Source: Synoicihabitans lomoniglobus
GTDB taxonomy: Bacteria; Verrucomicrobiota; Verrucomicrobiia; Opitutales; Opitutaceae
Direction: 5' to 3'
Length of the DNA: 64,000 bases
NCBI RefSeq assembly: GCF_029023725.1
Contig: NZ_CP119075.1
Span: forward strand, 2,785,501-2,849,500
The position numbers and the translations under genes are program-made. Shown piece by piece: positions 8,100 to 19,100 of the stretch (its first letter is position 1; the number at the start of each line of letters is the position of its first letter). Under the pieces are notes generated by a model. The model had not been told where the DNA came from and ran no database searches. It saw only the letters and a list, made by a program, of their open reading frames with translations.

Positions 8100-11000
8100 A
8101 TGTTTGAAAACGACTTTTGCCGCTACTTCATCGACGAACCGATTGATTGGGATTTGACTCAAGAAATCGTAGATATCCGCGGATGGGTGTTAACCAAGAG
8201 CGGCGAAGAGATTTACGACCTGAGAGCACGTCTCGATGGAACAGATTTCTATGGCATAATGGGACTGGACCGCCCTGATATCCGCGACTTTTTCTCCGCC
8301 GGTGCCCCGGGGCTGAAATCGGGTTTCCGAGTCAACGTCCGCCCATGGCATGGCGCGCAGACGCTCACATTGGAAGGCATGATGAGAGATGGCAACTGGG
8401 TGGAGTTTTTCAGCACTCCCGTCACGACCTCGGGCGTTGATCTGCCCCCTGCCCGACCAAAGCCATTCGTCCGCAGCGAGGTGCTCGATGAGTCGCTATT
8501 CTACCTTTATCGACATTTTCACAGCGAACCCGGCCCGGCGCTGCGAGCGGAAGCCCGACGAGTATTGGCCGAAATTTCCATCAACCAGACCGAGATGCTC
8601 CCGGAAAACGACCTGATTGGTTATCTGGATTTGCCGAACTTCTGGGTAAACGCACATTACGAGAAATTCAGGGTGTCCGGCTGGGCATTTTCCAAGAATC
8701 AAGAAATTTCCCGCCTCCACGCCACCATAGGCTGTGTGGATGAAAATCGATTAGTGTGGGGTAAAGAGCGCGACGACGTGCTGCATCACAATCCCCACTA
8801 TCCTCAGGCGTTAAAATCTGCCTTTTACGGTTTGGTTGATATCAGACCCGAGTCGATCAGCCCGGCCTGTCTCAAGATTTTTGTCGATTACCCCGACATG
8901 CCTCGGCAGCTGCTGCGATCGAAAAGACTCTTCGTAAACAAGCTGGACGAAAACTCAGGGCCCATTCCCTACTACAGCCATGTGCAGTTTTTCCGCGTCG
9001 TGACAGCTTTCGTGCGCGAAATTTTGCGCCACGGCTACGAATTGGAAAGTTGGTCGGATTTCCGCAAATCAGTTTTCCGCACCCGCGCCAAACTGGCGGA
9101 GAAGATGATCAAAGGCGGAAAGAAGACTAACACCCCGCCCCCCCCGACCCCATGGGAGCGAAAGGAGCCCTATGACCTGTGGTGTCACCATAACCGACTC
9201 ACCCCGCGCTTGCTCAAGTTCCTCGAGGCCGAGGCTAAACCAATTTCAACGGCTGGACCCAAAATTAGTATCTTGGTGCCCACCTACAACACTCCAGTCC
9301 GTTTTCTTGATGAGCTGATCGACGCCGTAAAAGCCCAAATCTACACCAATTGGGAGCTCTGCTTCGCGGACGATAATTCGCCACAGAAGCATGTGGCCAA
9401 AAAACTCGCCGCTGCCGCCGCGAGTGATTCACGCATCAAGTTCGTGGTGCGTCCCGAAAACGGTCATATTTCGGCCGCGACCAACTCCGCTCTGGCGCTC
9501 GCTACAGGTGAATACGTGTCGTTTCTAGATCATGATGACCTGCTGCCCGCCGATGCCCTCTTGCATGTGGTTGAGTCAATCGCGACCCATCCGACCGTCG
9601 ATTTTCTCTACACCGATGAAGATAAAATTGATGCATCAGGCCGGCATTACGACCCGCAGTTCAAGGGCGACTGGAACCCGGACATGGCGATCACCCACAA
9701 TTATACTCACCACCTGCGGACAATCCGCCGTAGCATTGTGGAAAAAGTGGGCGGTCTTCGGATCGGTTACGAAGGTGCACAGGACATCGATCTGATTCTG
9801 CGCTGTGTCGAACACATCGACGACACCAACATCGTGCATGTGCCCTTCGTGTGCTACCATTGGCGCGCGCACGACGAGAGCACCGCTCAACGTGGAGACC
9901 AGAAGGGTTACCTTTTCGATGCTGCGCGCCGCGCCATCATCGACGCGGTGGAGCGACGTGGACTGCGCGCAGAAGTTATGCTGCCTCCCGTAATGGAAGA
10001 AAACGCGCTTTGTCTCCACCAACTCAAATGGAACAGCGAGCTTCTGGCGGAAAACCCTGTTTCGATTATCATTCCGACTCGTGACCAAGCGACTATCCTC
10101 CAAACCTGCGTCGATTCTCTCGACCGCACGGTGAACTGGGCGCACGTCAAACTCATCGTGGTCGACGATGGCTCTACCGCGACGGATGCAACCGCCTTGC
10201 TCGCATCCATTGAGTCCCGTCATGATCGCCCATGGCGCGTGCTCCGTCCCGCCCGCGATGGCAACGCGTTCAACTATTCACGGCTCGTCAACGCGGGCAC
10301 CCTCGCCGCTGATACCCCGCTCGTGTTGCATCTGAACAACGACGTCGAAGCCATCGAACCCGGTTGGCTCGAAGACATGGTCGGATGGACCACCGTCAAC
10401 GGTGTTGGTGTCGTTGGTGCGCGCCTCATCCATCGGGACGAATCCCTCAATCATGCAGGAATCTGGGTGGGACCCAATGGAGGTCTGGCTCACTGTGTTT
10501 TTGTCGGGTTGCCTAAAGACGACTTCGGATACCTTTTTCTGCCGCACGCCGCACGCAATACCACTGCTGTCACTGGTGCCTGCCTACTCACCCGGAAGGA
10601 CCTCTACGAGCAGCTCAATGGCTTTGACGAAACCCAGTTTCAAGTCGCTTACAATGATGTCGATTTCTGTATGCGGGCCGCTGCCGCCGGCTATCGCACG
10701 GTATATACCCCGCAAGCCACTTTGATTCATGTCGGGTCGGCCTCCCGCGGAATCAGCTACACCGAGACGGAACACTTGGCCTTCGTCCAAAAGTATCCGG
10801 GATTTCGCGACCCCCACTTCAGCGAGAGTGTCGAATACGCCAACCCGAGCTTCCGCATCAACGCATACGATCACCGCTTCGCCTCAAGGCAGCTGAAGCT
10901 CCGGGTCGGCATTATTTCGCACAATCTCAATCTTGAAGGCGCTCCCCTCTTCATTGTCGAATATGCCCGCCACCTCAAAAACGTCGCCGGATGGGACGTC

Positions 11001-12074
11001 AAAGTCTTCGCTCCCATGGAGGGGCCGCTGCGCGAGAATTTCGCTGAGACAGGACTTGATGTCGAAATCATCGACATCACAGCCACCACCAACGCCCAGA
11101 CGACGGCTGAGTTCGCCCGCGGAATCGACCAGCTAGCGAAACTCACGTGCTGGCAGAATTGTGACCTGCTGGTGGGCAATACAATGCTATCTTATTGGGT
11201 CGTTCCACTTGCCCAAAAACTGGGTCTCCCCAGTTCGCTTTATATCCACGAAAGCAACACTCCTCGGCGATTCTTTGCCGAACACCGCTTAGCCACCGAT
11301 GAAGTAATACCACTCATTGAAAAAGCGATGAGTGAAGCCACGCGAGTAAACTTCATCGCCCGAGCAACGCGCAGGATTTTCGCCGATCTCAACCGTTTTG
11401 ACAACTTTCGCCTTATCGATAGCTGGATCGATATCGAACGTATCGAAAACTACATCGACTCCACGGATCGGGGCGCCCTTCGCCGTGAACTCGGCATACC
11501 GGAAAATGCGACAGTTGTGGTCAACGTGGGTTCGGTCTGCCAGCGCAAGGGCCAACATATTTTCATTCGGGCCATCGATCACTTGCACAAAAAGCACGGG
11601 GCCGAGCTAGAGGCCCACGGTCCGCTTCTCTACGTCATGGTCGGCGCTCGGGAGGGATTGTATCTCGAAACGATCGAAAATGACATCGAGCTTATGGGCC
11701 TCACCAACACGCGACTCATCTACGAAACCCAGGATGTCTATGCTTGGTATCGCGTGGCCGACATGTTTTGCTGCACATCGTTTGAGGAATCGTTCCCGCG
11801 CGTCCTACTTGAAGCCGCTTCTTTCAAGCTGCCTATTGTCAGCACTGATGTGGACGGCATTACGGAGATGCTGACCAGAAACGATGAAGCCTACCTCATC
11901 AAGGCCGGCGACTACCACGTGCTAGCAGCAACCCTGAAACAGGCCTTGGATCGCCACTACGCGGGCGATTCCAAGATGGTTTCGATGGCGTTCTCGCGTA
12001 TTTCCCGGTTCTACGATTCCCGCATTTCCCTTCCTCACCATGTTGAACTCGCTCGCGAGACCTACTTCGGCTGA
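8100..12074 (+). CDS. Giant multi-domain glycosyltransferase (beta-beta-GT2-GT2-GT4)
   Basis: 1324 residues. Domains in order: a ~100-residue beta-rich module (Gly-Trp core, GLDRPDIRDFF), a second related module (~180-300), GT2 number 1 (from ~388; VPTYNTP, and the metal-binding LDHDD at ~475), GT2 number 2 (from ~653; IIPTRD, LNNDVE at ~745, YNDVDFCMR), and a GT4 domain (from ~932 to the end; GSVCQRKGQHIF and the EESFPRVLLEA nucleotide-binding motif at ~1228). All three catalytic domains keep their key residues, so one cytosolic polypeptide may add several sugars to a lipid-linked glycan. ATG 8100 is chosen because MFENDFCRYFIDEP aligns with the start of the downstream paralog (MNENESYLFHIEQP); an ATG at 7962 would add 46 residues without similarity. 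It is followed after 90 bases by that paralog. Confidence 0.88.
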   Translation: MFENDFCRYFIDEPIDWDLTQEIVDIRGWVLTKSGEEIYDLRARLDGTDFYGIMGLDRPDIRDFFSAGAPGLKSGFRVNVRPWHGAQTLTLEGMMRDGNWVEFFSTPVTTSGVDLPPARPKPFVRSEVLDESLFYLYRHFHSEPGPALRAEARRVLAEISINQTEMLPENDLIGYLDLPNFWVNAHYEKFRVSGWAFSKNQEISRLHATIGCVDENRLVWGKERDDVLHHNPHYPQALKSAFYGLVDIRPESISPACLKIFVDYPDMPRQLLRSKRLFVNKLDENSGPIPYYSHVQFFRVVTAFVREILRHGYELESWSDFRKSVFRTRAKLAEKMIKGGKKTNTPPPPTPWERKEPYDLWCHHNRLTPRLLKFLEAEAKPISTAGPKISILVPTYNTPVRFLDELIDAVKAQIYTNWELCFADDNSPQKHVAKKLAAAAASDSRIKFVVRPENGHISAATNSALALATGEYVSFLDHDDLLPADALLHVVESIATHPTVDFLYTDEDKIDASGRHYDPQFKGDWNPDMAITHNYTHHLRTIRRSIVEKVGGLRIGYEGAQDIDLILRCVEHIDDTNIVHVPFVCYHWRAHDESTAQRGDQKGYLFDAARRAIIDAVERRGLRAEVMLPPVMEENALCLHQLKWNSELLAENPVSIIIPTRDQATILQTCVDSLDRTVNWAHVKLIVVDDGSTATDATALLASIESRHDRPWRVLRPARDGNAFNYSRLVNAGTLAADTPLVLHLNNDVEAIEPGWLEDMVGWTTVNGVGVVGARLIHRDESLNHAGIWVGPNGGLAHCVFVGLPKDDFGYLFLPHAARNTTAVTGACLLTRKDLYEQLNGFDETQFQVAYNDVDFCMRAAAAGYRTVYTPQATLIHVGSASRGISYTETEHLAFVQKYPGFRDPHFSESVEYANPSFRINAYDHRFASRQLKLRVGIISHNLNLEGAPLFIVEYARHLKNVAGWDVKVFAPMEGPLRENFAETGLDVEIIDITATTNAQTTAEFARGIDQLAKLTCWQNCDLLVGNTMLSYWVVPLAQKLGLPSSLYIHESNTPRRFFAEHRLATDEVIPLIEKAMSEATRVNFIARATRRIFADLNRFDNFRLIDSWIDIERIENYIDSTDRGALRRELGIPENATVVVNVGSVCQRKGQHIFIRAIDHLHKKHGAELEAHGPLLYVMVGAREGLYLETIENDIELMGLTNTRLIYETQDVYAWYRVADMFCCTSFEESFPRVLLEAASFKLPIVSTDVDGITEMLTRNDEAYLIKAGDYHVLAATLKQALDRHYAGDSKMVSMAFSRISRFYDSRISLPHHVELARETYFG

Positions 12075-12164
12075 GACCATCAACCATCTCCCCACTTTTC
12101 CAAACACCTTGCTAAGGTTCGCGATCATTATGGCTGCAAACCACCGCTTATTTGCTCGTTCCGC

Positions 12165-15100
12165 ATGAACGAAAACGAATCCTACCTCTTCCACATCGAA
12201 CAACCCACGGACTGGCGGCTTAAACCCGATCATTTCTGGATCTATGGCTGGTTCGTCCCCAAGAATAACGTCGTCTATACCGACGTCCGCGCCTTCATCG
12301 ACGACGTGCCGTTCACGGGACTGCTGGGACTGCCGCGACCTGATATCGAACATGCTTATTCAGGCTGGACCAAGGGTCGTGCTCCGGGATTTGCCTTTCG
12401 GTTGGAACCCTGGGCCGGAGCCAAGTGTATCCGTCTCGAGATCATGAACCGGGACAACGAATGGGCCGAGTTTTGGCGCGTGGACATCAACGTCGTCGGC
12501 AAGGGAGAATGCACCCGCCACCAACCTTCGCTGCCTCCCGATCTCATCGAGGCTCTCTACCTACGTTTGCTCAAACACCCGGCACTCCACCCGGGCGCTT
12601 CTATCGCCGACCATGCCCGTCGCATGGTGCAGGACTACTCCATCAAATGCGTGGACGTGCTCCCCAATCCGCCATTTCGCGGTCAATTCGAACAACCGCA
12701 ACTGATCGCCCACACTCAATACAACAAGCTCTCCATCCTCGGTTGGCTTTTCCACGAAGAACGCCAAATCTGCCGCTTGCTCGCTACCACCGACGGTAAC
12801 AACTACAACGAGCTCCAGCACGGTATCGCGCGTGAGGATGTGGCCCGCAAATACTCTGCGTTCCCTCAAGCCAAGAAACCTCGCTTCCAGGGTATCATCG
12901 ACATCAACCAGATCGCGGCCAATCCGATCCCCATTCAGATTTTTGCCGAATTCGAGGACGGCACCCGCGAACTCGTCTTTGCCAAGCGCGTATTTCAGTG
13001 GACCTGTCTCGAAAAAGAGTCCCGATTGCCTCCCTTCGACGAGGGGCACTTCCTCCACGTCAAAGATTCTATCGTCAACGCCTGCAAACAGCTCAACGTC
13101 AACGCTGGCGGTCTGCGTTTTTGGAGTGAAACCCGCCGCCTTCGCAAACTCTACGAAGAGGAATCGCAGGATCCACTACCTTGGTATGACTGGCAGATCC
13201 GATCTACTTACGATTCGTGGCTTTCCAACAATCAATTGCGGCCCCGCCTGCGCGCCGAGTTTGAAAAATCAGTCGCGTATCTGGAGGCAAACGACGGACC
13301 AAAATTCTCGCTCCTGCTCGATTCGCGCCGGGCCTCGCTGGCTCAGCTCGACCGCCTCGCGCAGTCACTGCACACGCAGATTTACCCGCGTTGGCAACTC
13401 ATGGTCGTGATTCGAGCCGATGCGGACCAAGCCCTGACCACCCACGTTATAAAACTGGGAAGTGTCGATACCCGAGTCTCATATTTTCACGGCCAACCGG
13501 GCGAGGATTTTGCGACGACGCTCAACCACGCCGTCGGCGCGGCCGACGGCGATTGGTTCATGTTCCCTCCGGCCCACGGCCGTTTCGCGCCAGAAGGATT
13601 GCTCCTGCTCGCCGAACCCGCCGCGTCACCCGACTATGATGTGGTCTTCGCCGACGAGGATCACATGGATGCAGCAGGGAAACGCTCGGCTCCGATCTTT
13701 AAACCCGCGTGGAGCCCGGAGCTTATTTATTCCGGCACGCACCCGGGCGAATGCTTCTCCTTGCGCCGTCGCACGTTTGAAGCGACGCAAGGTTTCGAGT
13801 CAAAATTTGATCCACTGCTTAACTTCGCGCTCACCTTGCGCTTGCAGGACACGGTAAAACTTGAGCGGGCAGCGCATGTGGCGGCCATCGCTTACCATCG
13901 CGACCACCAGGTCAGCTCCCGAATCGGCGATTCCGATCGGACGGAGCTGATGAAAGCTGCCGTCAACGCCGCCCTCGCGCGTCGCCAACAACCCGGACAA
14001 GCATTCCAGCCTCCGTTCGCCGTCAATGCCGGCTTGCCCGACCACCAAATTTACTGGAAATCGAGCTACCTGGCTGACAACCCCGTAACCATCGTCATTC
14101 CGACCCGCGACCGTTCCGACCTCCTTGAGCGGTGCATCGAGGCCCTGCTGCAGACGGTTAACTGGGCTCACGTGAAACTGGTCATTGTCGATGATTTTTC
14201 CCGCGAGGAAAAAACGGTTCGCTTTCTCAAATGTCTCGCGGAAAGGCAGGATTTCAGCTGCCGCGTAGTGCGGCCTGATGTCGATCCGATGAGACCGTTC
14301 AACTATTCACGACTGGTTAATGCCGCGCTGTCCTACATCGATACTCCGTTAATACTTCACCTCAACAACGACGTTGACGCGTTGAAACCCGGCTGGATCG
14401 AGGAGATGGCCGGGTGGTTTTCCGATCCCGGTATCGGCGTGGTTGGTGCCCGACTGCTCTACGCCAACGATCACATCAATCACGCCGGAGTCATCGTGGG
14501 CCCACACCACGGACTGGCCGATGTGCCCTTAGCTGGCCTCGGCCCCACTGAGGACGCACCCTACGGGCTGCACAAACTCGCTCGGAATTGCTCCGCTGTG
14601 ACCGGTGCCTGTCTTATGACGCGCACCGACCTCTACAAGGAACATCGCGGTTTCGACGAGGAAACTTTGGGAGTCTCCTACAACGACGTCGACTATTGCC
14701 TAAGACTCAAAAAAGCGGGTTTCCGCACGGTCTACACGCCACAGGCCGAACTCTGGCACTGGGGCAGCGCTTCACGGGGAACAGACTATCATCCCGAGGA
14801 GCACATCGCATTCGCCAAACGTTACGAGAATTTCATTGATCCGTATTGGAGTCGATTCCTCAAGCCCGAGAATCGCAACGTCAGTATTGATGTGTATCGC
14901 TACGCGCAAACGAAGCGACTCGACAAACTCCATCTCCTCGCGGTTTCCCACAATTTGAACTTCGAGGGAGCCCCGCTCTTCCTCTTCGAATACATCAAGT
15001 TCCTCGTCAACAATCTCGGATTCAAGGTCGACATCGTCGCCGCCGAAGAGGGCCCGTTGCGCGCCGCCTACGAAGCCATGGGCGCGGAGATCATTCTCGT

Positions 15101-16169
15101 TGATCGACACCCACTGCACGGCGCACGCAATGACACCGAATTCGCGGAACAACTGGAGGTGATGCAACACGAGCTGGCGCAGCAAATCGACCTCCGACCA
15201 ATCGACGCCTTCGTGTGCAACACCATCGCCTGTTGGTGGGGCGTGCACCTCGCCGCCGCGGTGAACAAACCCTCCATGCTCTATATCCATGAGAGTGCGA
15301 CGTTGAAACGGTTTTTCTCCGGCGCGTTGCCCAAGAAACGACACGGTGTGGCTCGCGCCGCCTTTCGCCTCGCCACCCGGGTATTCTTCCTCTGCAAATC
15401 CACTCGAGCTTTCTACGAAGAGCTCAACGATTACGACAACTTCCGCTACGTCACTTCGTGGATCGATTTGCCGCGCATTGAAGCCCTCAAAACCGCGACC
15501 CCGCGGGATATAGCACGCGCCAAACTCGGCTACGCCCCACACGAACAAGTCGTCGCCAACATCGGCACCGTCTGCGAACGTAAGGGTCAACATATTTTCG
15601 TGCGCACCGTCGCCTACTTCATGAAGCACTTCGCGGCCAACGGCAGCTATCGATTTCTTTTAGTCGGCGGTCGCCCCGGCGAATATCAGGATTCACTGAT
15701 CAAAGACATCGCGCGCCTCGGGCTCAGCGATGTGATCGAGATCGTCCATGAAACCGACCGCGTCTACGAATACTTCCGAGCGGCCAATATCTTCGCTTGC
15801 ACCTCCTTCGAGGAATCCTTCCCGCGGGTATTGCTTGAAGCCATGGCTTTTGAGACTCCCATTGTGAGCACCAACGTCCACGGTATCCCGGAAATGGTGA
15901 CTGACAAAGCCGAGGCTTATCTCGTGCCGCCCGGTGATCCGATCGTATTCGCCAAAACGCTCAAGACGTGCCTCGACAAACTCCTCCATGGCACCTCAAC
16001 CGTGCCCATGGGCTACTCCAAGGTCGTTCGCGCCTACGACATGCGCAACGTCCTGCCCAAGCACGCCGACCTCGCTCGCGAGGCGGTGCTCGACTACGAC
16101 CGCAACCCCAAACGCAGCTCCCCACGTCGTCGCTCCGGTCGAGGTGACCGAGTTGAATCGAGTTGGTAG
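12165..16169 (+). CDS. Giant multi-domain glycosyltransferase (beta-beta-GT2*-GT2-GT4), first GT2 degenerate
   Basis: 1334 residues, full-length paralog of the preceding gene with the same order: beta module (residues ~1-105, GLLGLPRPDIEHAY), second beta module (~185-295), GT2-like region (~379-610), GT2 (from ~640; VIPTRDRSD, LNNDVD at ~732, YNDVDYCLR), GT4 (from ~919; GTVCERKGQHIF and EESFPRVLLEA at ~1215). In the first GT2-like region the nucleotide- and metal-binding residues are gone: the position of LDHDD reads FMFPPAHGR and the DDNS-type segment reads VVIRAD, although FADEDHMD further on is retained. That domain is probably inactive and structural. The C terminus ends in a basic tail (KRSSPRRRSGRGDR). 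The next gene begins immediately after, so coupling is likely. Confidence 0.88.
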   Translation: MNENESYLFHIEQPTDWRLKPDHFWIYGWFVPKNNVVYTDVRAFIDDVPFTGLLGLPRPDIEHAYSGWTKGRAPGFAFRLEPWAGAKCIRLEIMNRDNEWAEFWRVDINVVGKGECTRHQPSLPPDLIEALYLRLLKHPALHPGASIADHARRMVQDYSIKCVDVLPNPPFRGQFEQPQLIAHTQYNKLSILGWLFHEERQICRLLATTDGNNYNELQHGIAREDVARKYSAFPQAKKPRFQGIIDINQIAANPIPIQIFAEFEDGTRELVFAKRVFQWTCLEKESRLPPFDEGHFLHVKDSIVNACKQLNVNAGGLRFWSETRRLRKLYEEESQDPLPWYDWQIRSTYDSWLSNNQLRPRLRAEFEKSVAYLEANDGPKFSLLLDSRRASLAQLDRLAQSLHTQIYPRWQLMVVIRADADQALTTHVIKLGSVDTRVSYFHGQPGEDFATTLNHAVGAADGDWFMFPPAHGRFAPEGLLLLAEPAASPDYDVVFADEDHMDAAGKRSAPIFKPAWSPELIYSGTHPGECFSLRRRTFEATQGFESKFDPLLNFALTLRLQDTVKLERAAHVAAIAYHRDHQVSSRIGDSDRTELMKAAVNAALARRQQPGQAFQPPFAVNAGLPDHQIYWKSSYLADNPVTIVIPTRDRSDLLERCIEALLQTVNWAHVKLVIVDDFSREEKTVRFLKCLAERQDFSCRVVRPDVDPMRPFNYSRLVNAALSYIDTPLILHLNNDVDALKPGWIEEMAGWFSDPGIGVVGARLLYANDHINHAGVIVGPHHGLADVPLAGLGPTEDAPYGLHKLARNCSAVTGACLMTRTDLYKEHRGFDEETLGVSYNDVDYCLRLKKAGFRTVYTPQAELWHWGSASRGTDYHPEEHIAFAKRYENFIDPYWSRFLKPENRNVSIDVYRYAQTKRLDKLHLLAVSHNLNFEGAPLFLFEYIKFLVNNLGFKVDIVAAEEGPLRAAYEAMGAEIILVDRHPLHGARNDTEFAEQLEVMQHELAQQIDLRPIDAFVCNTIACWWGVHLAAAVNKPSMLYIHESATLKRFFSGALPKKRHGVARAAFRLATRVFFLCKSTRAFYEELNDYDNFRYVTSWIDLPRIEALKTATPRDIARAKLGYAPHEQVVANIGTVCERKGQHIFVRTVAYFMKHFAANGSYRFLLVGGRPGEYQDSLIKDIARLGLSDVIEIVHETDRVYEYFRAANIFACTSFEESFPRVLLEAMAFETPIVSTNVHGIPEMVTDKAEAYLVPPGDPIVFAKTLKTCLDKLLHGTSTVPMGYSKVVRAYDMRNVLPKHADLAREAVLDYDRNPKRSSPRRRSGRGDRVESSW

Positions 16170-16177
16170 TTCCCATT

Positions 16178-19100
16178 GTGTCCGTGTCCCATCGCCATAT
16201 CCTATTTGCTGCCCTGATCGTCATGGCGGTCGTGGGCATGCGTTTGCCTTGGTTGGATCACCAGCTGTGGAATCTCGATGAGGGTTCGACTTTCACAATG
16301 GCCCAGCAGGTGTTGGAAGGCGAAGTGCTCTATCGCGACGCGGCTGACAACCGCAGTCCGCTCATGCCCTATTTAAAGGCGGCGATTTTCGCGATCTTCG
16401 GCGACTGGAATGCTACTGCGGTTCATTGGGTGCTTGCCTTCCTCATTGGCGGCTGTGCCGTGCTGGTGGGTTGGATCGGCCGACGCACTGACAGCGACCT
16501 CACCGGAGTTATTGCAGCGGCGACATTCGCGCTTCTGCAACTGCTTTATGTCGACGCGGGCGACGCAATGTCTGCGAACACCGAGTGGTTCGTGGTCGTC
16601 TTCTCAACCACCGCGTTTGCGTTGTTCGTGGCATGGATTGATCGACCAACTTTCCGACGCGGTTTACCGGTGGGTTTCTTGCTCAGCCTCTCGATTTTGT
16701 GCAAACAACCCGGGCTGCTCGACGCCATCGTAGTAACCGTTCTGCTCGCGCTAATTGCCATTGAAGGTTTAGCCAAGCGCGACGCACTGCTGCGTTTCTG
16801 GCTCGGTTTGATGGTCGGCATCGCCAGTCCGATGGCTCTGACTGTCGGCTACTTCGTGGTCAACGACGCCTATGACGACTACATTTTTTACGCGTTCACT
16901 TTCAACACAAAGCTTTACCTGCCCGAGGTTCCCTTCGTCGAACGACTTCTCTGCGTGCGGATGCCTTTTATTATGGCGTGGCAGCATGTTTCGATCATCG
17001 GCCTGGTCGGGGTCACTAGCGCGGTAGGCTTGCTCCTATTCGTATCCAAACGGTTATTTCGTCCCCGCCCCACGTTCCCCTTGTTACCTTGGTTGATTCT
17101 CGGTTGGACGTTTTCAGGACTGCTATCGACGACCCTCAGCGGCCGTGAGTTCGCTCATTACAGTGAACAAGTAATCCCCGGACTTTCGCTCGCAGTGGGC
17201 TGGATTGGGTCGCGGCTCTTCAACTGGCGACCCCGACCTTGGCCCGTCCTCGGTCGTAGCCTCGCCACGATCGTAGCACTAGCTGTCGTAATCCAGGGAG
17301 TAATTCGCTATCAGGCGGTCGCGGCGGAACTCAGTGCCGCGCATCAACAGCAACTCGACGTGGGAATCCGGGTGCGTCAACACAGCACTGAAAACGAGCG
17401 CCTGTTTGTGTGGGGATATTTCCCCGAAATATACTTTCACTCCCGCCGCATGCCTGCGACGCGCTTCATCTACACAAATTATATAACGGGCATGATCGCG
17501 TGGACCAACATCGATTCAATCAAGGACGTCGAATACGGCGTGTCTCCCGGTGGTTGGGACAAATTTTACGAAGATTGGGCCGAGCACCCACCAGACATCA
17601 TCGTTGATACAGGCACATCGCGAAACCACGCCAAATTCCCGATCGAAGCACGAATTCCGCTTTGGTCGGATATTGAGCGCAACTATGCGCAGGTATCGCT
17701 CGATGCTGAAACAATCTCGGGGATGCGCCTTTTCCGACGCCTCGCCCCCATTCCCTCCTCCAGCGCCGAAGCTGATCTATCCCCCCTTCTTTTACTCAAG
17801 GGTTACGCGTCTTTGCGGGAAGGAGATCCGGCTCGGCTCGAAGTGCAAGGGCCGCCGGGATTCACGCAGCTCGACCTAGTGGTTAACGGCGAAACGATGG
17901 CTTCATTGCCCTACCCCGCCGATCAATCCGTTGACGTTCGGTTTTTCATTCCGGGCGATGCCTTCACGGCCGATTCCGTGCGCATCCGTGCCCACAGCTC
18001 CAATCAAACGGTGAAAAGCCTTCCTTTCGATTTCGCCGCGTTTGCTAGGCGCAACGCCGCGGTTCGTCCCCGCGTTCCCGAACTCGATATTGAGGGCACA
18101 ATCATCAAGCCAACGGCAGTCTACAGTGAATACGCCATCGTGCCCGCCCACTATCGCTACCCCAAAACTCGGGAGCTCATCGCGCCTGCCCGACTGGTGT
18201 TCGATTGCCCGGCCGGAGTCGATCGGCTCACGTTCATACACGGACTGATGCCTTCCGTGCTGCACCTCAGTGATGGCTATGACGTTACGATTAATTGGTT
18301 GTCGGCCGACGGGTCACCGCGCCAACAAATTTGGCAACGCCGTCTCCAACCCCGCCAAAGCGGTCGCGACCAGATGACCCAAGAGGAAACGATTGCATTA
18401 CCGAAACGTAAACCAGGGCAGCTTGAATTCCGTTTTACAACGGGCGAGTTGAGCGATCCCAACAACGACCATCTCATCTTTGGCCAACTCCGAGGTTACA
18501 CCAGCGGTCCCAATATCACGTTCGGTTCCGGATTGGTCACTCCCACTATATCCATCGGTCCGGACGGAAATGCGCTGAAAACCGGCCAAAACGGCCAATG
18601 GCTCGCGCACGTGCCCTCCCGCATCGAGTGGTCGCGACCGACCAATCTAATGACCTTGAGCTTCGATTACGGCATTGAGGCAGGCGCCTATGATCCTGCC
18701 GCCGACGGCCATAGCAGCGGTGTCCAATTCCTCCTCGAACTCGTCGCTGGTGACGGGACTCGGACCACGCTATTTGATCGACTGCTGGAACCGTTCAACC
18801 ACGCCGAGCAACGCGGTCCGCAGTCCGCCCGAGTGACATTGCCGCGCGGGCTCGAAGGCACGCTCGTTTTTTCCACCGGGGCAGGTCGTTTCGACGACAC
18901 ATCGTGGGATTGGGCGTTCGCAGGCAACTTCAGAGGCGTATCTCCCGGACCTCCCCTCGTGGTGGGTCCGGAACGTCAGTTCGGCGCGATTCACACCTCG
19001 GGTTTCGAGAATGGCTGGTCCGATCAATTCGACGCCACTCACTGGGGAGCGCAATCGCCGCAAGAGTTGGTCTATCCCAAACCTGTCGACCTTGAGGAAG

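Noticed and set aside
14772..15629. A 285-codon minus-strand frame opposite the GT4 domain of the second giant
   Set aside because: Antisense shadow of a conserved domain with no independent features.
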